From: Aureibacter tunicatorum
GTDB lineage: Bacteria; Bacteroidota; Bacteroidia; Cytophagales; Cyclobacteriaceae
Length of the DNA: 64,000 nt
NCBI RefSeq assembly: GCF_036492635.1
Contig: NZ_AP025307.1
Location: forward strand, 1-64,000
Direction: 5' to 3'
Position 1 is the first letter of the stretch; every line of letters starts with the position of its first letter. Under the pieces are notes generated by a model that was not told the DNA's origin, made no database searches, and saw only the letters and a program-made list of their open reading frames with translations. This document shows positions 9,032 to 17,866 of this stretch, one piece after another. The position numbers and the translations under genes are program-made.

Positions 9032-10157
9032 TCAATAATGTATTTAGAATTTCATCAATGCTGAAGTCTGTTCTGCACACCACTTCATCGCTTGCGCCAT
9101 AATAGACTTGTATTTGATCGCCTTTCACAATATGCCCGTTTGTGAATACCACGTTGCCAAAAAATCCGGTAAGCTCATATTCAGCTTGCGGCACCATAAT
9201 AGGCTCTTCACTTCTAGCCAACACTATTGAAGGGTCTTCCAAATCAAGTAATAAAGCTCCCAAACAATACTTATGATCATAGTTCGCTCCATGATAAATT
9301 TCAAGCCAGCCTTTCTCTGTCTTTATTGGAGCGGCTCCAGCGCCTACCCTTGCGCAATCCCATTTTCCTTGACGAGTTGCAGCTATGCATTTGTGATTTC
9401 CCCAATGCAACAAATCCTTGGATTCGGCTATCCATATATAATTGCCGCCTAATTCTGGACTGCTCGGTCTATGCAATGCGTAGTAAGTCTCTCCGCATTT
9501 TTCCTCGAATATCGCGCAGTCCTTGTTATGAGCAGGAAATATCATCCCGTGTCTCTCGTAATTTTTCCAATCCGAAGTGCTAATATATCCTACCCCCACA
9601 CCTGTTGATGATACTTTGGTATAAGTCAGGTGAAATTTGTCGTCAATCTTTACAACCCTGCAATCTTCAATGCCATATGCTTCATCTTTTCCTTCAGGCA
9701 GCAATGGTGGATGATTAGGATCTTCATAAAAATTAATGCCATCATCGCTGAACACAGGCTTAAGATATGATAATGTAGTCAAGTAGTTTTTTCCTTTGTA
9801 ACTAATCACTCTGGCGTCTGACAAATCCAGATCAGGATGGCTTTCTTCAAACTCCAATATATGAATCGTATTATTTTCATCCATTACGGGAAATGATACA
9901 AAACCTTCTTTTTGAACCGGTCTTTCCGCTACTCGCAACAATAAACCTACTCTTCCTTCATATTCAAATACTCCCGGATTCAACAAGCATTCTATTATGC
10001 TGTTTTCCATTAATGGGCTAAAATCAGCGGGCTTTAATAGAGGATTTTGCTCTATCCTATGTGCTATATCATTTTCAAGCATTATTTCCATCTTCGCTAT
10101 CTTTTTATCGTTCGAATGATTCGAATTTGGTGATTCATGCCAATAATATTTGGTCAT
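9018..10157 (-). CDS. GH130 family beta-mannoside phosphorylase-like enzyme
   Basis: A 379-residue five-bladed beta-propeller protein without a signal peptide, so cytoplasmic. GH130 hallmarks are ECLLNPGVFEYEGRVGLLLRVAER near the N-terminus, the motif YGIEDCRV containing the likely proton-donor Asp165, HRPSSPELGGNYIWIAES, and HGANYDHKYCLGALLLDLEDP. Family members phosphorolyse or hydrolyse beta-mannosides; the exact linkage cannot be read here. It is the first gene of the seven-gene minus-strand operon, divergent from the hybrid regulator. An internal Met at residue 23 (position 10091) could be the true start because family similarity begins near ENDIAHRIEQNPLLKP. Confidence 0.92.
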   Translation of the reverse strand: MTKYYWHESPNSNHSNDKKIAKMEIMLENDIAHRIEQNPLLKPADFSPLMENSIIECLLNPGVFEYEGRVGLLLRVAERPVQKEGFVSFPVMDENNTIHILEFEESHPDLDLSDARVISYKGKNYLTTLSYLKPVFSDDGINFYEDPNHPPLLPEGKDEAYGIEDCRVVKIDDKFHLTYTKVSSTGVGVGYISTSDWKNYERHGMIFPAHNKDCAIFEEKCGETYYALHRPSSPELGGNYIWIAESKDLLHWGNHKCIAATRQGKWDCARVGAGAAPIKTEKGWLEIYHGANYDHKYCLGALLLDLEDPSIVLARSEEPIMVPQAEYELTGFFGNVVFTNGHIVKGDQIQVYYGASDEVVCRTDFSIDEILNTLLSDDK

Positions 10158-10216
10158 TTTTCGTTAACTAAGTATCATATATTGTTTTTTGCATCATTGC
10201 CAATTTTTAATAGAAT
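10158..10216. promoter_or_regulatory. Divergent intergenic region, PUL operon versus regulator
   Basis: This 59-bp AT-rich gap separates the start of the minus-strand PUL operon from the start of the plus-strand hybrid regulator. Both promoters, or at least the 5' ends, must lie in or around it, and it is the natural place for the regulator's AraC-type domain to bind. No clear inverted or direct operator repeat can be seen. Confidence 0.4.
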
Positions 10217-13200
10217 ATGAAACATAATTTTTATATACCTCTCATTTTCAATATATTAATATTCATAATTATTAGCCTATCAAGCCCTTCAAGTGCTCAA
10301 AATGTAACATTAAAACAAAATTATTCTTTCAAGCAGATCGGAAAACATGAAGGTCTTTCCAATGCCGCTGTTACTTCTTCGAGTGTCGACTCCCAGGGAA
10401 ATTTATGGATTGGGACTTGGGATTGCCTGAATAAATACACCAATAGATATAATGAGATATTCAAACCAAACAGCTCGGCATCCGCTCCTACCAGCAATGT
10501 GATTCTGAAAGTATTGACACCCCAAAAGGACAACAAAGTTTGGCTCTTGACCAAAAGAGAAATCGCATGCTATGACCCTTCCACTGGTTTGTTTAACAAA
10601 TACCTAAACCCTTTGCCATCTTCGGCATTCAATGAAAAATACATTCGCATGCTGGAATTCAATGATGATGTATGGGTATATATTGTTGGTTGGGGAATTG
10701 GCAAATATGATGCTGTTACTGACGACTTTGTAAAGATCATTAGTCCAAGTTTATTAAAGAGACATGGCATTTCTTCGCAAATAAATTTCACTATATATCA
10801 TGATATAATATATGTATTTGATGAAGTTGACAACAAGCTTTCCACTTTTAGAATTAGCACAGGCTTCAAGAAAATCAATGAAGTGCATATATCCGGCGAT
10901 TTTAAGAGAACTTGGCTCACTCCATTTAAAAACACCGTTATCCTCACCCGCACATCCAAAGATAAAACGCTGATCTATGATTGCGTGAAAGACCTTAAGT
11001 TTGAAACAGAATCTTTAAAAGGCATCTCCACAGTCAATCCAGCTGTAAACGGCTTATGGCTGGGAAGCAATGAGGGGAAAATATTTAAAATGAATATCGA
11101 AAAAGATTTCGCCCTGCAAGATTTTACCTTTCAGCTGAGAGGAGCCAATTATTCTTTTAGTAAAATCTGGGAAATCAACGAGTATTCCGACAAAATACTG
11201 CTCGTTTCCACGGATGGAGAAGGCGTATTTATTTTTAATTCAGAGCCTCACAAGTTTCAATCACTTTTTCTTTCCGATGCGCATAATGAACGTTTTCAAT
11301 ATTTTGCAAAGAGCCTGCACATCGATCCAAAGAACAATGTGTTCATGGGCGGTAAAAATGGCGAGCTATTCCAAATGCCATTAAAAAGCATGCACATGGA
11401 GTTATTAGCAAAGCTTCCTTATAATATTCTGTCAATCAATAATGACCAACACTATAATTTATGGATTGGAGTAGATGGACAAGGCATGGCTTATTATGAT
11501 TTTCGAAATGAGAGACTATTGAAGTTTCCGGATGATTTTCTATATCATGACAATTTGGTAAATGAAATAAATAATGTCTATGCTATTCATGTTGATATGG
11601 ATAATAACATTTGGCTGGGAACCAGTTATAATGGCTTGTTCAAAGTAATTATAGACAATAGCAATTCAAAACAAAAGCCCCGAATCGTGAGTGTGGATCA
11701 AATTTCAGAGTACAAAGGGGAAATCATTCCAGCTATTTATGCAATTGTACAAGAAGAGCCTAATATATTATGGTTCGGATCAAGAGGCAACGGTGTATAT
11801 CGATACAATCTAAATAAACAGCAAATCACCCATCAGTATATAGACGAAAGTGGTTATCTGGATGTCTTGAGCCTAGAATACGACTTTTCTCAGAAGCACC
11901 TTTTTATTGGCTCCAGCAATGGTTTGCAAACGATTTCATTGTTGGGAAATAATATTTATGAAATCGATCATTATAATGAAACCAATGGTCTTGCAAGCAA
12001 TACAATACATAGTATTCAGTCTGACTTGAATAAAAATTTATGGCTGAGCACGAATACGGGAATCAGCAAAATCAATCAAGAGACCCGAACTGTCGACAAT
12101 TATAACTCTGAAATGGGCTTGGCAAATTATGAATACAATGACGGCGCTTCGATAAAGACAAAAAGCGGAAGTATATGGATGGCTGGAAGCAAAAGCATTG
12201 ATGTGTTTTTTCCTGAGGATATCAAGCCTAATAAAAACCACCTAGACATTGTCTTTACAAAACTAGCGACTAGCGATAACGATTATTTGCTGTTTGACAG
12301 CCAAGAGATAGAACTGGATTCTGAAGAAACTTCTTTCACAATTTCTTTCAATGACAAATCTTTGGGATTGATCCTTTCAGATCATGATTTCAAATATAAA
12401 CTGCATCCATTGGATGATGAGTTCACAATCACTGATAATAATGAAATAAGGTACACAAATGTGCCACATGGCAATTACACGCTTCAATTGTATTCAAGGC
12501 TAGGCAAGGGAAATTGGAATCAAAATCCTGTCTTATTAAGTATCAAAGTTGCCCCTCCTTGGTTTAAAACAACATCTTTCAATGCCTTTGCCGTTCTTGT
12601 TTTATTTCTCATCGGCTACGCCATTTTATTGTTTTATAAAAGGAGGATTATCGTTCGAGAACAAGAAATGCAGAAGCAATTGCAAGATGATGAAATCAAG
12701 AATTTAAATGATGAGAAATTCAAATTGTATAATAGCATTATTCATGAGATCAAAACGCCTGTATCTCTGATTTTGCCTTCAGCATCTCTCTTAAGAAAAC
12801 AATCCTTCACACCAGATACTCAAAGACTTGTAGACTCTATTTATGACAATACCAAGCATTTGCACGACCTTAGCCATCAAATGTCCAGCAATGCCATTTT
12901 GCATGACCAAGAAAACGCCAGATACTTTAAGGTGATGTCTTTTGGAGAGTTATTGCAAGTCATCGCTAGTTCTTTTAATAATTCCGAAAGCTCCAAAGTT
13001 GAGTTCAAAGCACAAAGAAAAATAATCGGTTGGGTAAATCCTCTTCTTTTCAAAAGAACAGTTACCATGATCATATCCCTACTATATGATAAATTTCACA
13101 ATACGATAGAAATTAACTTGCATGAATCATCTTCAGATGAAAAGATTATTATAATGATATCTATGCAAGCAACAGATTCAAACGCTTTGGAATGGGCCCA

Positions 13201-14131
13201 AAATAGCATGAGAAAAAATGCTCTGGATGATATGTTAAGCAAAAACAACGGCGTATCAACATTAAGTTGCGAAGGCAATTCATTATGCATAAGCCTTGTT
13301 TTTACCCCCCAGCCTCCAAGCCAATCGTACACAGGCAACTCATCATTCAAAACACCGGTACTCACATCTCAAAAACCTAACTCAAATGCATGGCAAGGCA
13401 ATGTCAATGCTGAGGCTCAAAATATTCTTGTCATCAATGCTTCCGAAGGCATGTTTGAGATAATCAAAAACGTGCTCACTCAAAAGTACAATATCATATT
13501 GCGTAACAATATAGAGAATGCCTGCAGTTTGGTGGAAAAAAAACTCGTGCAGTTAGCTATAGTTGACACTTATGATGATCAAAAACTAGTGTTCAAATTG
13601 GTTAATAAATTGAAAAACAAAATCCCTGTTATTCAGATTTCGGATGATATAGATGAAATGACCAAACTAAAAGCTCTGGAACAAGGAGTTAGCTCATACA
13701 TTGTCAAGCCTTTTTTCCCAAAACATTTATTGATTCGCGTGGATCAATTGATATTGCCCATGACTTCCTCTAAAAGTCCATTGAATAATACCAATGTTCA
13801 AAAACTTAATATAGAGGATTATGTCATAGACAATATTACCAATCCGGATCTAAGCGCTGAGGGCTGGGCTGACCATCTAAATATCAGCAAATCGCACCTA
13901 TACAAAAAAGTAAAAAAAGAGACTGGCATGTCTCCTCACAACTTTATTCTGGATAAAAAACTTGATTTCAGCATTGACCTTCTCAATAATTTGGATTTAA
14001 CCATAAACGAAGTTCTTTTCTCATCCGGCTTTAATAATCGAATTCAATTTTACCGAGTTTTCAAAAAGAAATACAACATGTCGCCAAAAGAATATCGGCT
14101 ATCTTTATCCGAGACAGTAAATAGAAAATAA
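10217..14131 (+). CDS. Hybrid two-component system regulator with degenerate kinase half
   Basis: A 1304-residue one-protein hybrid regulator of PUL type. A signal peptide (to about residue 27) is followed by two periplasmic propellers of Reg_prop repeats (NLWIGTWDCLNKY, NNIWLGTSYNGLFK, NILWFGSRGNGVYRY), a Y_Y_Y-like domain (about 730-785) and one membrane span (about 788-808). A HisKA helix with His843 (IHEIKTP) comes next. The ATPase region (about 905-1020) lacks a recognisable N-box Asn and DxGxG. The receiver (about 1068-1175) keeps a candidate phospho-Asp1117 and the Lys of IVKPF but has INASE where the acidic pair should be. A C-terminal AraC-type HTH (about 1205-1304) should bind PUL promoters. 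It is divergent from the operon it presumably controls. Architecture is certain; loss of catalysis is inferred. Confidence 0.93.
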   Translation: MKHNFYIPLIFNILIFIIISLSSPSSAQNVTLKQNYSFKQIGKHEGLSNAAVTSSSVDSQGNLWIGTWDCLNKYTNRYNEIFKPNSSASAPTSNVILKVLTPQKDNKVWLLTKREIACYDPSTGLFNKYLNPLPSSAFNEKYIRMLEFNDDVWVYIVGWGIGKYDAVTDDFVKIISPSLLKRHGISSQINFTIYHDIIYVFDEVDNKLSTFRISTGFKKINEVHISGDFKRTWLTPFKNTVILTRTSKDKTLIYDCVKDLKFETESLKGISTVNPAVNGLWLGSNEGKIFKMNIEKDFALQDFTFQLRGANYSFSKIWEINEYSDKILLVSTDGEGVFIFNSEPHKFQSLFLSDAHNERFQYFAKSLHIDPKNNVFMGGKNGELFQMPLKSMHMELLAKLPYNILSINNDQHYNLWIGVDGQGMAYYDFRNERLLKFPDDFLYHDNLVNEINNVYAIHVDMDNNIWLGTSYNGLFKVIIDNSNSKQKPRIVSVDQISEYKGEIIPAIYAIVQEEPNILWFGSRGNGVYRYNLNKQQITHQYIDESGYLDVLSLEYDFSQKHLFIGSSNGLQTISLLGNNIYEIDHYNETNGLASNTIHSIQSDLNKNLWLSTNTGISKINQETRTVDNYNSEMGLANYEYNDGASIKTKSGSIWMAGSKSIDVFFPEDIKPNKNHLDIVFTKLATSDNDYLLFDSQEIELDSEETSFTISFNDKSLGLILSDHDFKYKLHPLDDEFTITDNNEIRYTNVPHGNYTLQLYSRLGKGNWNQNPVLLSIKVAPPWFKTTSFNAFAVLVLFLIGYAILLFYKRRIIVREQEMQKQLQDDEIKNLNDEKFKLYNSIIHEIKTPVSLILPSASLLRKQSFTPDTQRLVDSIYDNTKHLHDLSHQMSSNAILHDQENARYFKVMSFGELLQVIASSFNNSESSKVEFKAQRKIIGWVNPLLFKRTVTMIISLLYDKFHNTIEINLHESSSDEKIIIMISMQATDSNALEWAQNSMRKNALDDMLSKNNGVSTLSCEGNSLCISLVFTPQPPSQSYTGNSSFKTPVLTSQKPNSNAWQGNVNAEAQNILVINASEGMFEIIKNVLTQKYNIILRNNIENACSLVEKKLVQLAIVDTYDDQKLVFKLVNKLKNKIPVIQISDDIDEMTKLKALEQGVSSYIVKPFFPKHLLIRVDQLILPMTSSKSPLNNTNVQKLNIEDYVIDNITNPDLSAEGWADHLNISKSHLYKKVKKETGMSPHNFILDKKLDFSIDLLNNLDLTINEVLFSSGFNNRIQFYRVFKKKYNMSPKEYRLSLSETVNRK

Positions 14132-14145
14132 AACATTACCTTACC

Positions 14146-14197
14146 TTATTAATCTCCGTATAGACGCAATGAATTGCGTCTATACGGAGATTAATAA
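14146..14197. terminator. Perfect 25-bp inverted repeat after the hybrid regulator
   Basis: The left arm 14146-14170 and right arm 14173-14197 are perfect inverted repeats around GA (centre GACGCAAT-GA-ATTGCGTC). It sits 14 bp after the regulator's stop codon, so transcription termination is the simplest role. The length and perfection are unusual for a terminator, and there is no strong T-run. A small palindromic mobile or REP-like element is possible. Confidence 0.55.
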
Positions 14198-14533
14198 ACT
14201 AAAAATTTGACATCATATATCATGGTTTGATTTATTTCCTTGATAATTAAATACTTAGTTTAATAGGAAATTCAAAACATTAGACATACCTTTGGATCAT
14301 AAGAAAATTATTACACTTTAATTTTCTGTTTGAAAATAGAAAAATAGCCTGCATGACTGCAGCTTTTCGTTAAGCATTTTCTCTTGAATTTACTTCTCGT
14401 CTTTGATTTGAATTTGGTTTCAAATGTCTTTTTTCCCGTTTTTGAAGTAAATAATGTTTAACTAAATCTTTTCTTTATTAAAAAGATCTCATTCTCTAAA
14501 TCAGTAAGCTCTGATTTTTCTTATACGCTTAAA

Positions 14534-15559
14534 TTGCGTGTATCCGAATATTTCAAAAGCTACAACATTAGCAGGTTTGGCAATGAACAATTGGTGGCAA
14601 AGTCAGCTCTTATGTTGTCATTATTCTTTGGCCCTTTGACTATTATCAATCTCGTTTCCTTTAATAGTATTTTACTGTTGTTTATTCTATATATAATTAG
14701 CGGGTTTGGTATGGCTGGTATAGGCATGTGCATCATGCATGATGCTATACATGGTTCATACTCCCCTAGTTTGTTGGTTAATAAAATTATGGGCTATAGC
14801 ATTAATTTTATTGGAGCCAATGATAAAGTCTGGAGATTGCAACATAATGTCTTGCACCATACTTACACTAATATTGAGCATCATGATGATGATATTAACC
14901 CGCCTTTTTTTCTAAGGTTCTCCCCTCATAGCAAAAGGTATAAAATTCATGAATTTCAACATTATTATGCTTGGATATTTTACGGCTTGTCAACTATATC
15001 ATGGATTACAACTAAGGATTTCATTCGCTATAGAAGGTTTTATAACATGGGCTTGGTTAAAGGCCGAAAAACTTATTTTATTGGACTGATAAAAATAGCT
15101 CTGTGGAAGTTGGTGTATTATTCATATACTCTAATCTTGCCTATTGTATTGACACCATTCTCGACAGGTACTGTAATAATTGCATTTATATGCATGCATT
15201 TTATAACAGGCTTAAGTATTTCCTTGGTTTTTCAATCAGCTCATTTGACTCCTGACGCATCTTTTCCTCTACCTGACAGTCAAGGAAATATCGAGAGTAA
15301 ATTCATGGAGCATCAATTGAAAACCACTTGTAATTTCGCCCCAAAAAACCCTTTGTTAACTTGGATATTAGGAGGTCTTACCCATCAAATAGAACATCAC
15401 CTCTTTCCTAATATCTCCCATGTGCATTATAGAAACTTGGCGTCAATCGTTAAGCAAACCGCCTTTGAATATGATTTGCCATATCATTCATGCGATTCAT
15501 TCTTATCTGCGATTAAGATGCACTTTGCCATGCTCAAGAAGCTTGGCCAAATGAAATAA
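14534..15559 (+). CDS. Membrane fatty-acid desaturase
   Basis: A 341-residue integral membrane di-iron desaturase. The three histidine boxes are present: HDAIHGS, QHNVLHHTYTN and HQIEHHLFPNISHVHY. The QIEHH form of the third box is typical of acyl-lipid and front-end type desaturases. Hydrophobic pairs around MLSLFFGPLTIINLVSF, FGMAGIGMCIMH and the PIVLTPFSTG region fit four membrane spans. The only conventional start is TTG at 14534. The upstream frame is open to 14462 and reads like the usual family N-terminus (DFSYTLKLRVSEYFKSYNIS), so translation may begin at a non-ATG codon such as ATT 14477. It precedes helicase and cold-shock genes, so a role in membrane fluidity at low temperature is likely. 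Confidence 0.9.
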   Translation: MRVSEYFKSYNISRFGNEQLVAKSALMLSLFFGPLTIINLVSFNSILLLFILYIISGFGMAGIGMCIMHDAIHGSYSPSLLVNKIMGYSINFIGANDKVWRLQHNVLHHTYTNIEHHDDDINPPFFLRFSPHSKRYKIHEFQHYYAWIFYGLSTISWITTKDFIRYRRFYNMGLVKGRKTYFIGLIKIALWKLVYYSYTLILPIVLTPFSTGTVIIAFICMHFITGLSISLVFQSAHLTPDASFPLPDSQGNIESKFMEHQLKTTCNFAPKNPLLTWILGGLTHQIEHHLFPNISHVHYRNLASIVKQTAFEYDLPYHSCDSFLSAIKMHFAMLKKLGQMK

Positions 15560-15602
15560 AATTTATTTCATTTTCCTTTCTAATTATTTGAAATATAATT
15601 TA

Positions 15603-16760
15603 ATGAATAAAAATATTAAAAGACAGAAGCACTCTAAGTCTAATAAAAAGCCTGCTTCTGAACTGAATCCTGCTGATTTGATAAAAAAAGCAGTCCCTTT
15701 ATCTGAAAGCGTTTATGTTTCTGAAAGAAATTATTCTCACTTTAATTTTCATAAGCTCTTAAGCAAGAATTTGAAAAATAAAGGATATGTAAAGCCTACA
15801 GAAATTCAAGACAAATCCATTGATCAACTGATTTCAGGTAAAAATATCGTAGGTATTGCAGATACAGGCACAGGTAAAACAGGAGCCTTTCTAATTCCCA
15901 TTATTCAGCAAATGCTGACGAATCAAAATATTACTGCCTTAGTTGTGGTTCCTACTCGTGAGCTCGCTTTGCAAGTAATGAACGAGTTCAAGTCATTGAC
16001 AACAAATACTCAACTTAAATCTGCTTGTTTTATAGGTGGGACTAGTATAAGCAAAGATATTGCTTTGGCAAGGAGAAAAAACAACATTGTTATCGGCACC
16101 CCGGGAAGGCTTATTGACTTGATGAATAAAGGGTCTTTAAATATCCAAAGCAAGTCCATCTTAGTAATGGATGAATTTGACAGAATGCTTGACATGGGAT
16201 TTATTAGAGATGTGGAAAAGATTATCGCATCTATGAAAAACCGCAAGCAATCTATGCTTTTCTCAGCGACTTTGGATAAATCTCAAGAAAAGCTGATTGC
16301 CAAATTTGTGAATAAACCAATAAGGCTGAATGTTTCTAGCGGAACCAATTCAAGCGATAATGTAGATCAGGAAGTTATACATGTTGCTCATGATGAAAAT
16401 AAATTTGATTTGTTGTATAATTTAGTAAGCGATGAATCATTCAAGAAGGTGATATTATTTGCTGAAACAAAAAGAATGGTAGACAGGCTTAGCAAAAAAT
16501 TGGTTAAATCTGGAATTAAATCTGATGTGATCCACGGAGATAAATCCCAAAACTACAGAGCTAAAGCCATTAATTCATTTAAATCAGGAAAGACCAAAAT
16601 ATTAGTTGCAACAGATGTTGCCGCTAGAGGAATCGATATTAAAGAGGTTACGCACGTTATAAATTATCAATTGCCTTTGACGATGGATAGTTATATTCAT
16701 AGAATAGGTAGAACCGGTCGCGCCAATCAAAAAGGGATGGCTTATACCTTTGTAAACTGA
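15603..16760 (+). CDS. DEAD-box ATP-dependent RNA helicase
   Basis: A 385-residue helicase core. Q-motif PTEIQDKSI, Walker A ADTGTGKTGAF, Ia PTRELALQV, GTPGRLIDL, motif II written DEFD rather than DEAD, SAT, then the second RecA lobe with ATDVAARGID and HRIGRTGR. An ATG at 15603 is preferred over the TTG at 15588. The short basic N-terminus (KNIKRQKHSKSNKK) may bind RNA. There is no C-terminal extension, so it is close to a minimal RhlE/CshA-like helicase that unwinds structured RNA. It is followed after 10 bp by the first cold-shock-domain gene, suggesting a cold-induced operon. Confidence 0.95.
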   Translation: MNKNIKRQKHSKSNKKPASELNPADLIKKAVPLSESVYVSERNYSHFNFHKLLSKNLKNKGYVKPTEIQDKSIDQLISGKNIVGIADTGTGKTGAFLIPIIQQMLTNQNITALVVVPTRELALQVMNEFKSLTTNTQLKSACFIGGTSISKDIALARRKNNIVIGTPGRLIDLMNKGSLNIQSKSILVMDEFDRMLDMGFIRDVEKIIASMKNRKQSMLFSATLDKSQEKLIAKFVNKPIRLNVSSGTNSSDNVDQEVIHVAHDENKFDLLYNLVSDESFKKVILFAETKRMVDRLSKKLVKSGIKSDVIHGDKSQNYRAKAINSFKSGKTKILVATDVAARGIDIKEVTHVINYQLPLTMDSYIHRIGRTGRANQKGMAYTFVN

Positions 16761-16770
16761 TTTTCTTATT

Positions 16771-16962
16771 ATGCTCAAAGGGACAGTTAAGTTTTTCAGT
16801 GATATCCAAGAATATGGTTTTATCACTTCAGAGATATCAAATCAAGAGATATTTGTATATGCCTCAGGGCTTATCGATAATATACAAAAAAATGATCAAG
16901 TCATCTACAACATAGCATTTGACTTAGATGGAGCTTATGCGATTAATGTTAAACTGGCTTAG
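16771..16962 (+). CDS. Divergent cold-shock-domain protein, copy 1
   Basis: A 63-residue single OB-fold protein beginning MLKGTVKFF. The RNP1 motif is changed from the usual KGFGFI to QEYGFI, and RNP2 from VFVHAS to IFVYAS, so two of the aromatic or basic nucleic-acid contacts are altered. It lies 10 bp after the helicase stop codon and is the most divergent of three tandem copies. It may bind RNA with changed preference, or be a decaying duplicate. Confidence 0.85.
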   Translation: MLKGTVKFFSDIQEYGFITSEISNQEIFVYASGLIDNIQKNDQVIYNIAFDLDGAYAINVKLA

Positions 16963-16963
16963 T

Positions 16964-17031
16964 AGACATTATCACTATTGATAATTTATACTCTTTTATT
17001 TACCTCTAGAAGAAATTCAAAGGAGATTGAT
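16964..17031 (+). promoter_or_regulatory. Conserved leader element upstream of cold-shock gene 2
   Basis: These 68 bases match 28207-28273 with one gap and roughly 80% identity. Shared blocks include ATTATCAC-ATTGAT, TTTTATTT-CCTCT and CAAAGGAG, the last an ideal Shine-Dalgarno sequence. The coding start at 17091 is 59 bases further on. A reader of the Shine-Dalgarno would first meet a ten-codon frame from TTG 17027. It is probably a 5' leader RNA element of cold-shock type; the function is inferred. Confidence 0.5.
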
Positions 17032-17090
17032 CGAACTAGTCGTGATGAAGATTAATTAAAAAAAATTTAATACAATAAAATAATACAATT

Positions 17091-17282
17091 ATGAATGAAG
17101 GAACAGTAAAGTTTTTTGACGAAACTAAAGGATTTGGTTTTATTATTTCAAATGATTCTAACGAAGAAGTTTTTGTCCATGCTTCGGGACTTATTGACAA
17201 TATCCAAAATGACGATAAAGTGACTTTCAATGTTGAGCAAGGCAAGAAAGGCCCAAATGCTGTTAATGTAAAGCGCGCTTAG
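17091..17282 (+). CDS. Cold-shock-domain protein, copy 2 (canonical)
   Basis: A 63-residue CspA-type protein with canonical RNP1 (KGFGFI) and RNP2 (VFVHAS), starting MNEGTVKFF. It should bind single-stranded RNA or DNA and act as an RNA chaperone. It carries its own 128-bp leader with a conserved element, so it is probably transcribed or translated independently of the upstream helicase. Of the three copies it is nearest to the family consensus. Confidence 0.94.
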   Translation: MNEGTVKFFDETKGFGFIISNDSNEEVFVHASGLIDNIQNDDKVTFNVEQGKKGPNAVNVKRA

Positions 17283-17304
17283 TTTTAAGCTAATGAATGA
17301 TCTT

Positions 17305-17496
17305 ATGAAGCAGGGAATAGTTAAATTTTTCAATAACGAAAAAGGCTTTGGCTTTATCACTATTACCGAATTCAATCGAGATATCTTTGTGCATGTCACT
17401 GGACTTATCGATGAAATCAGCCAAAATGATCAAGTAGTTTTTGATGTTGAAGATAGTAGAAAAGGTCTTAGAGCCGTTAATGTAAAATTGATATAG
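17305..17496 (+). CDS. Cold-shock-domain protein, copy 3
   Basis: A 63-residue cold-shock-domain protein with intact RNP1 (KGFGFI); RNP2 reads IFVHVT in place of VFVHAS. The ATG at 17305 gives the standard MKQGIVKFF start. An upstream in-frame ATG at 17293 would add four residues. It follows copy 2 by about 20 bp and ends before a strong terminator at 17605, so copies 2 and 3 form one transcript. Confidence 0.92.
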   Translation: MKQGIVKFFNNEKGFGFITITEFNRDIFVHVTGLIDEISQNDQVVFDVEDSRKGLRAVNVKLI

Positions 17497-17604
17497 CTTT
17501 ATATTAATTCACTCATTATGTTGTAACACAACATGATATATGCGTGAGATTTCATTCTTTATGATATTAAATGAATTACCATTTGTCTTTACTTATTTTG
17601 TCTA

Positions 17605-17630
17605 AAGCAGCCCTTTTGGGTTGCTTTTTT
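17605..17630 (+). terminator. Rho-independent terminator of the cold-shock cluster
   Basis: The stem AAGCAGCCC / GGGTTGCTT (one G-U pair) around a TTTT loop is followed by a T-run. It closes the helicase/cold-shock cluster. The remainder of 17631-17866 shows no gene. Confidence 0.85.
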
Positions 17631-17866
17631 CTGTTTATATCTTTTCATAGATTTAGTTTTCCAATGCTATTCCACTCGTTCCTCGTTTCAGGTCGGGCTG
17701 TCCGCTTCACTCCCTATGTGGGGTTCGCTTTCCTATAGAATTAGGTATAGGCACAAAATTACACCTTATGCGTGGATTTTGTGTATCTGGTAGCATATAG
17801 CTGAAGATACAGTCTTAAACTTGTTTTCTACCTCCTATTTAGACTAGTATTGAAGTACGTGTGGAA

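Noticed and set aside
17640-17830. GC-richer stretch with CGGGCTGTCCGCTTCACTC, which looks like an intergenic repeat
   Set aside because: No second copy is in the window, so repeat status cannot be supported.
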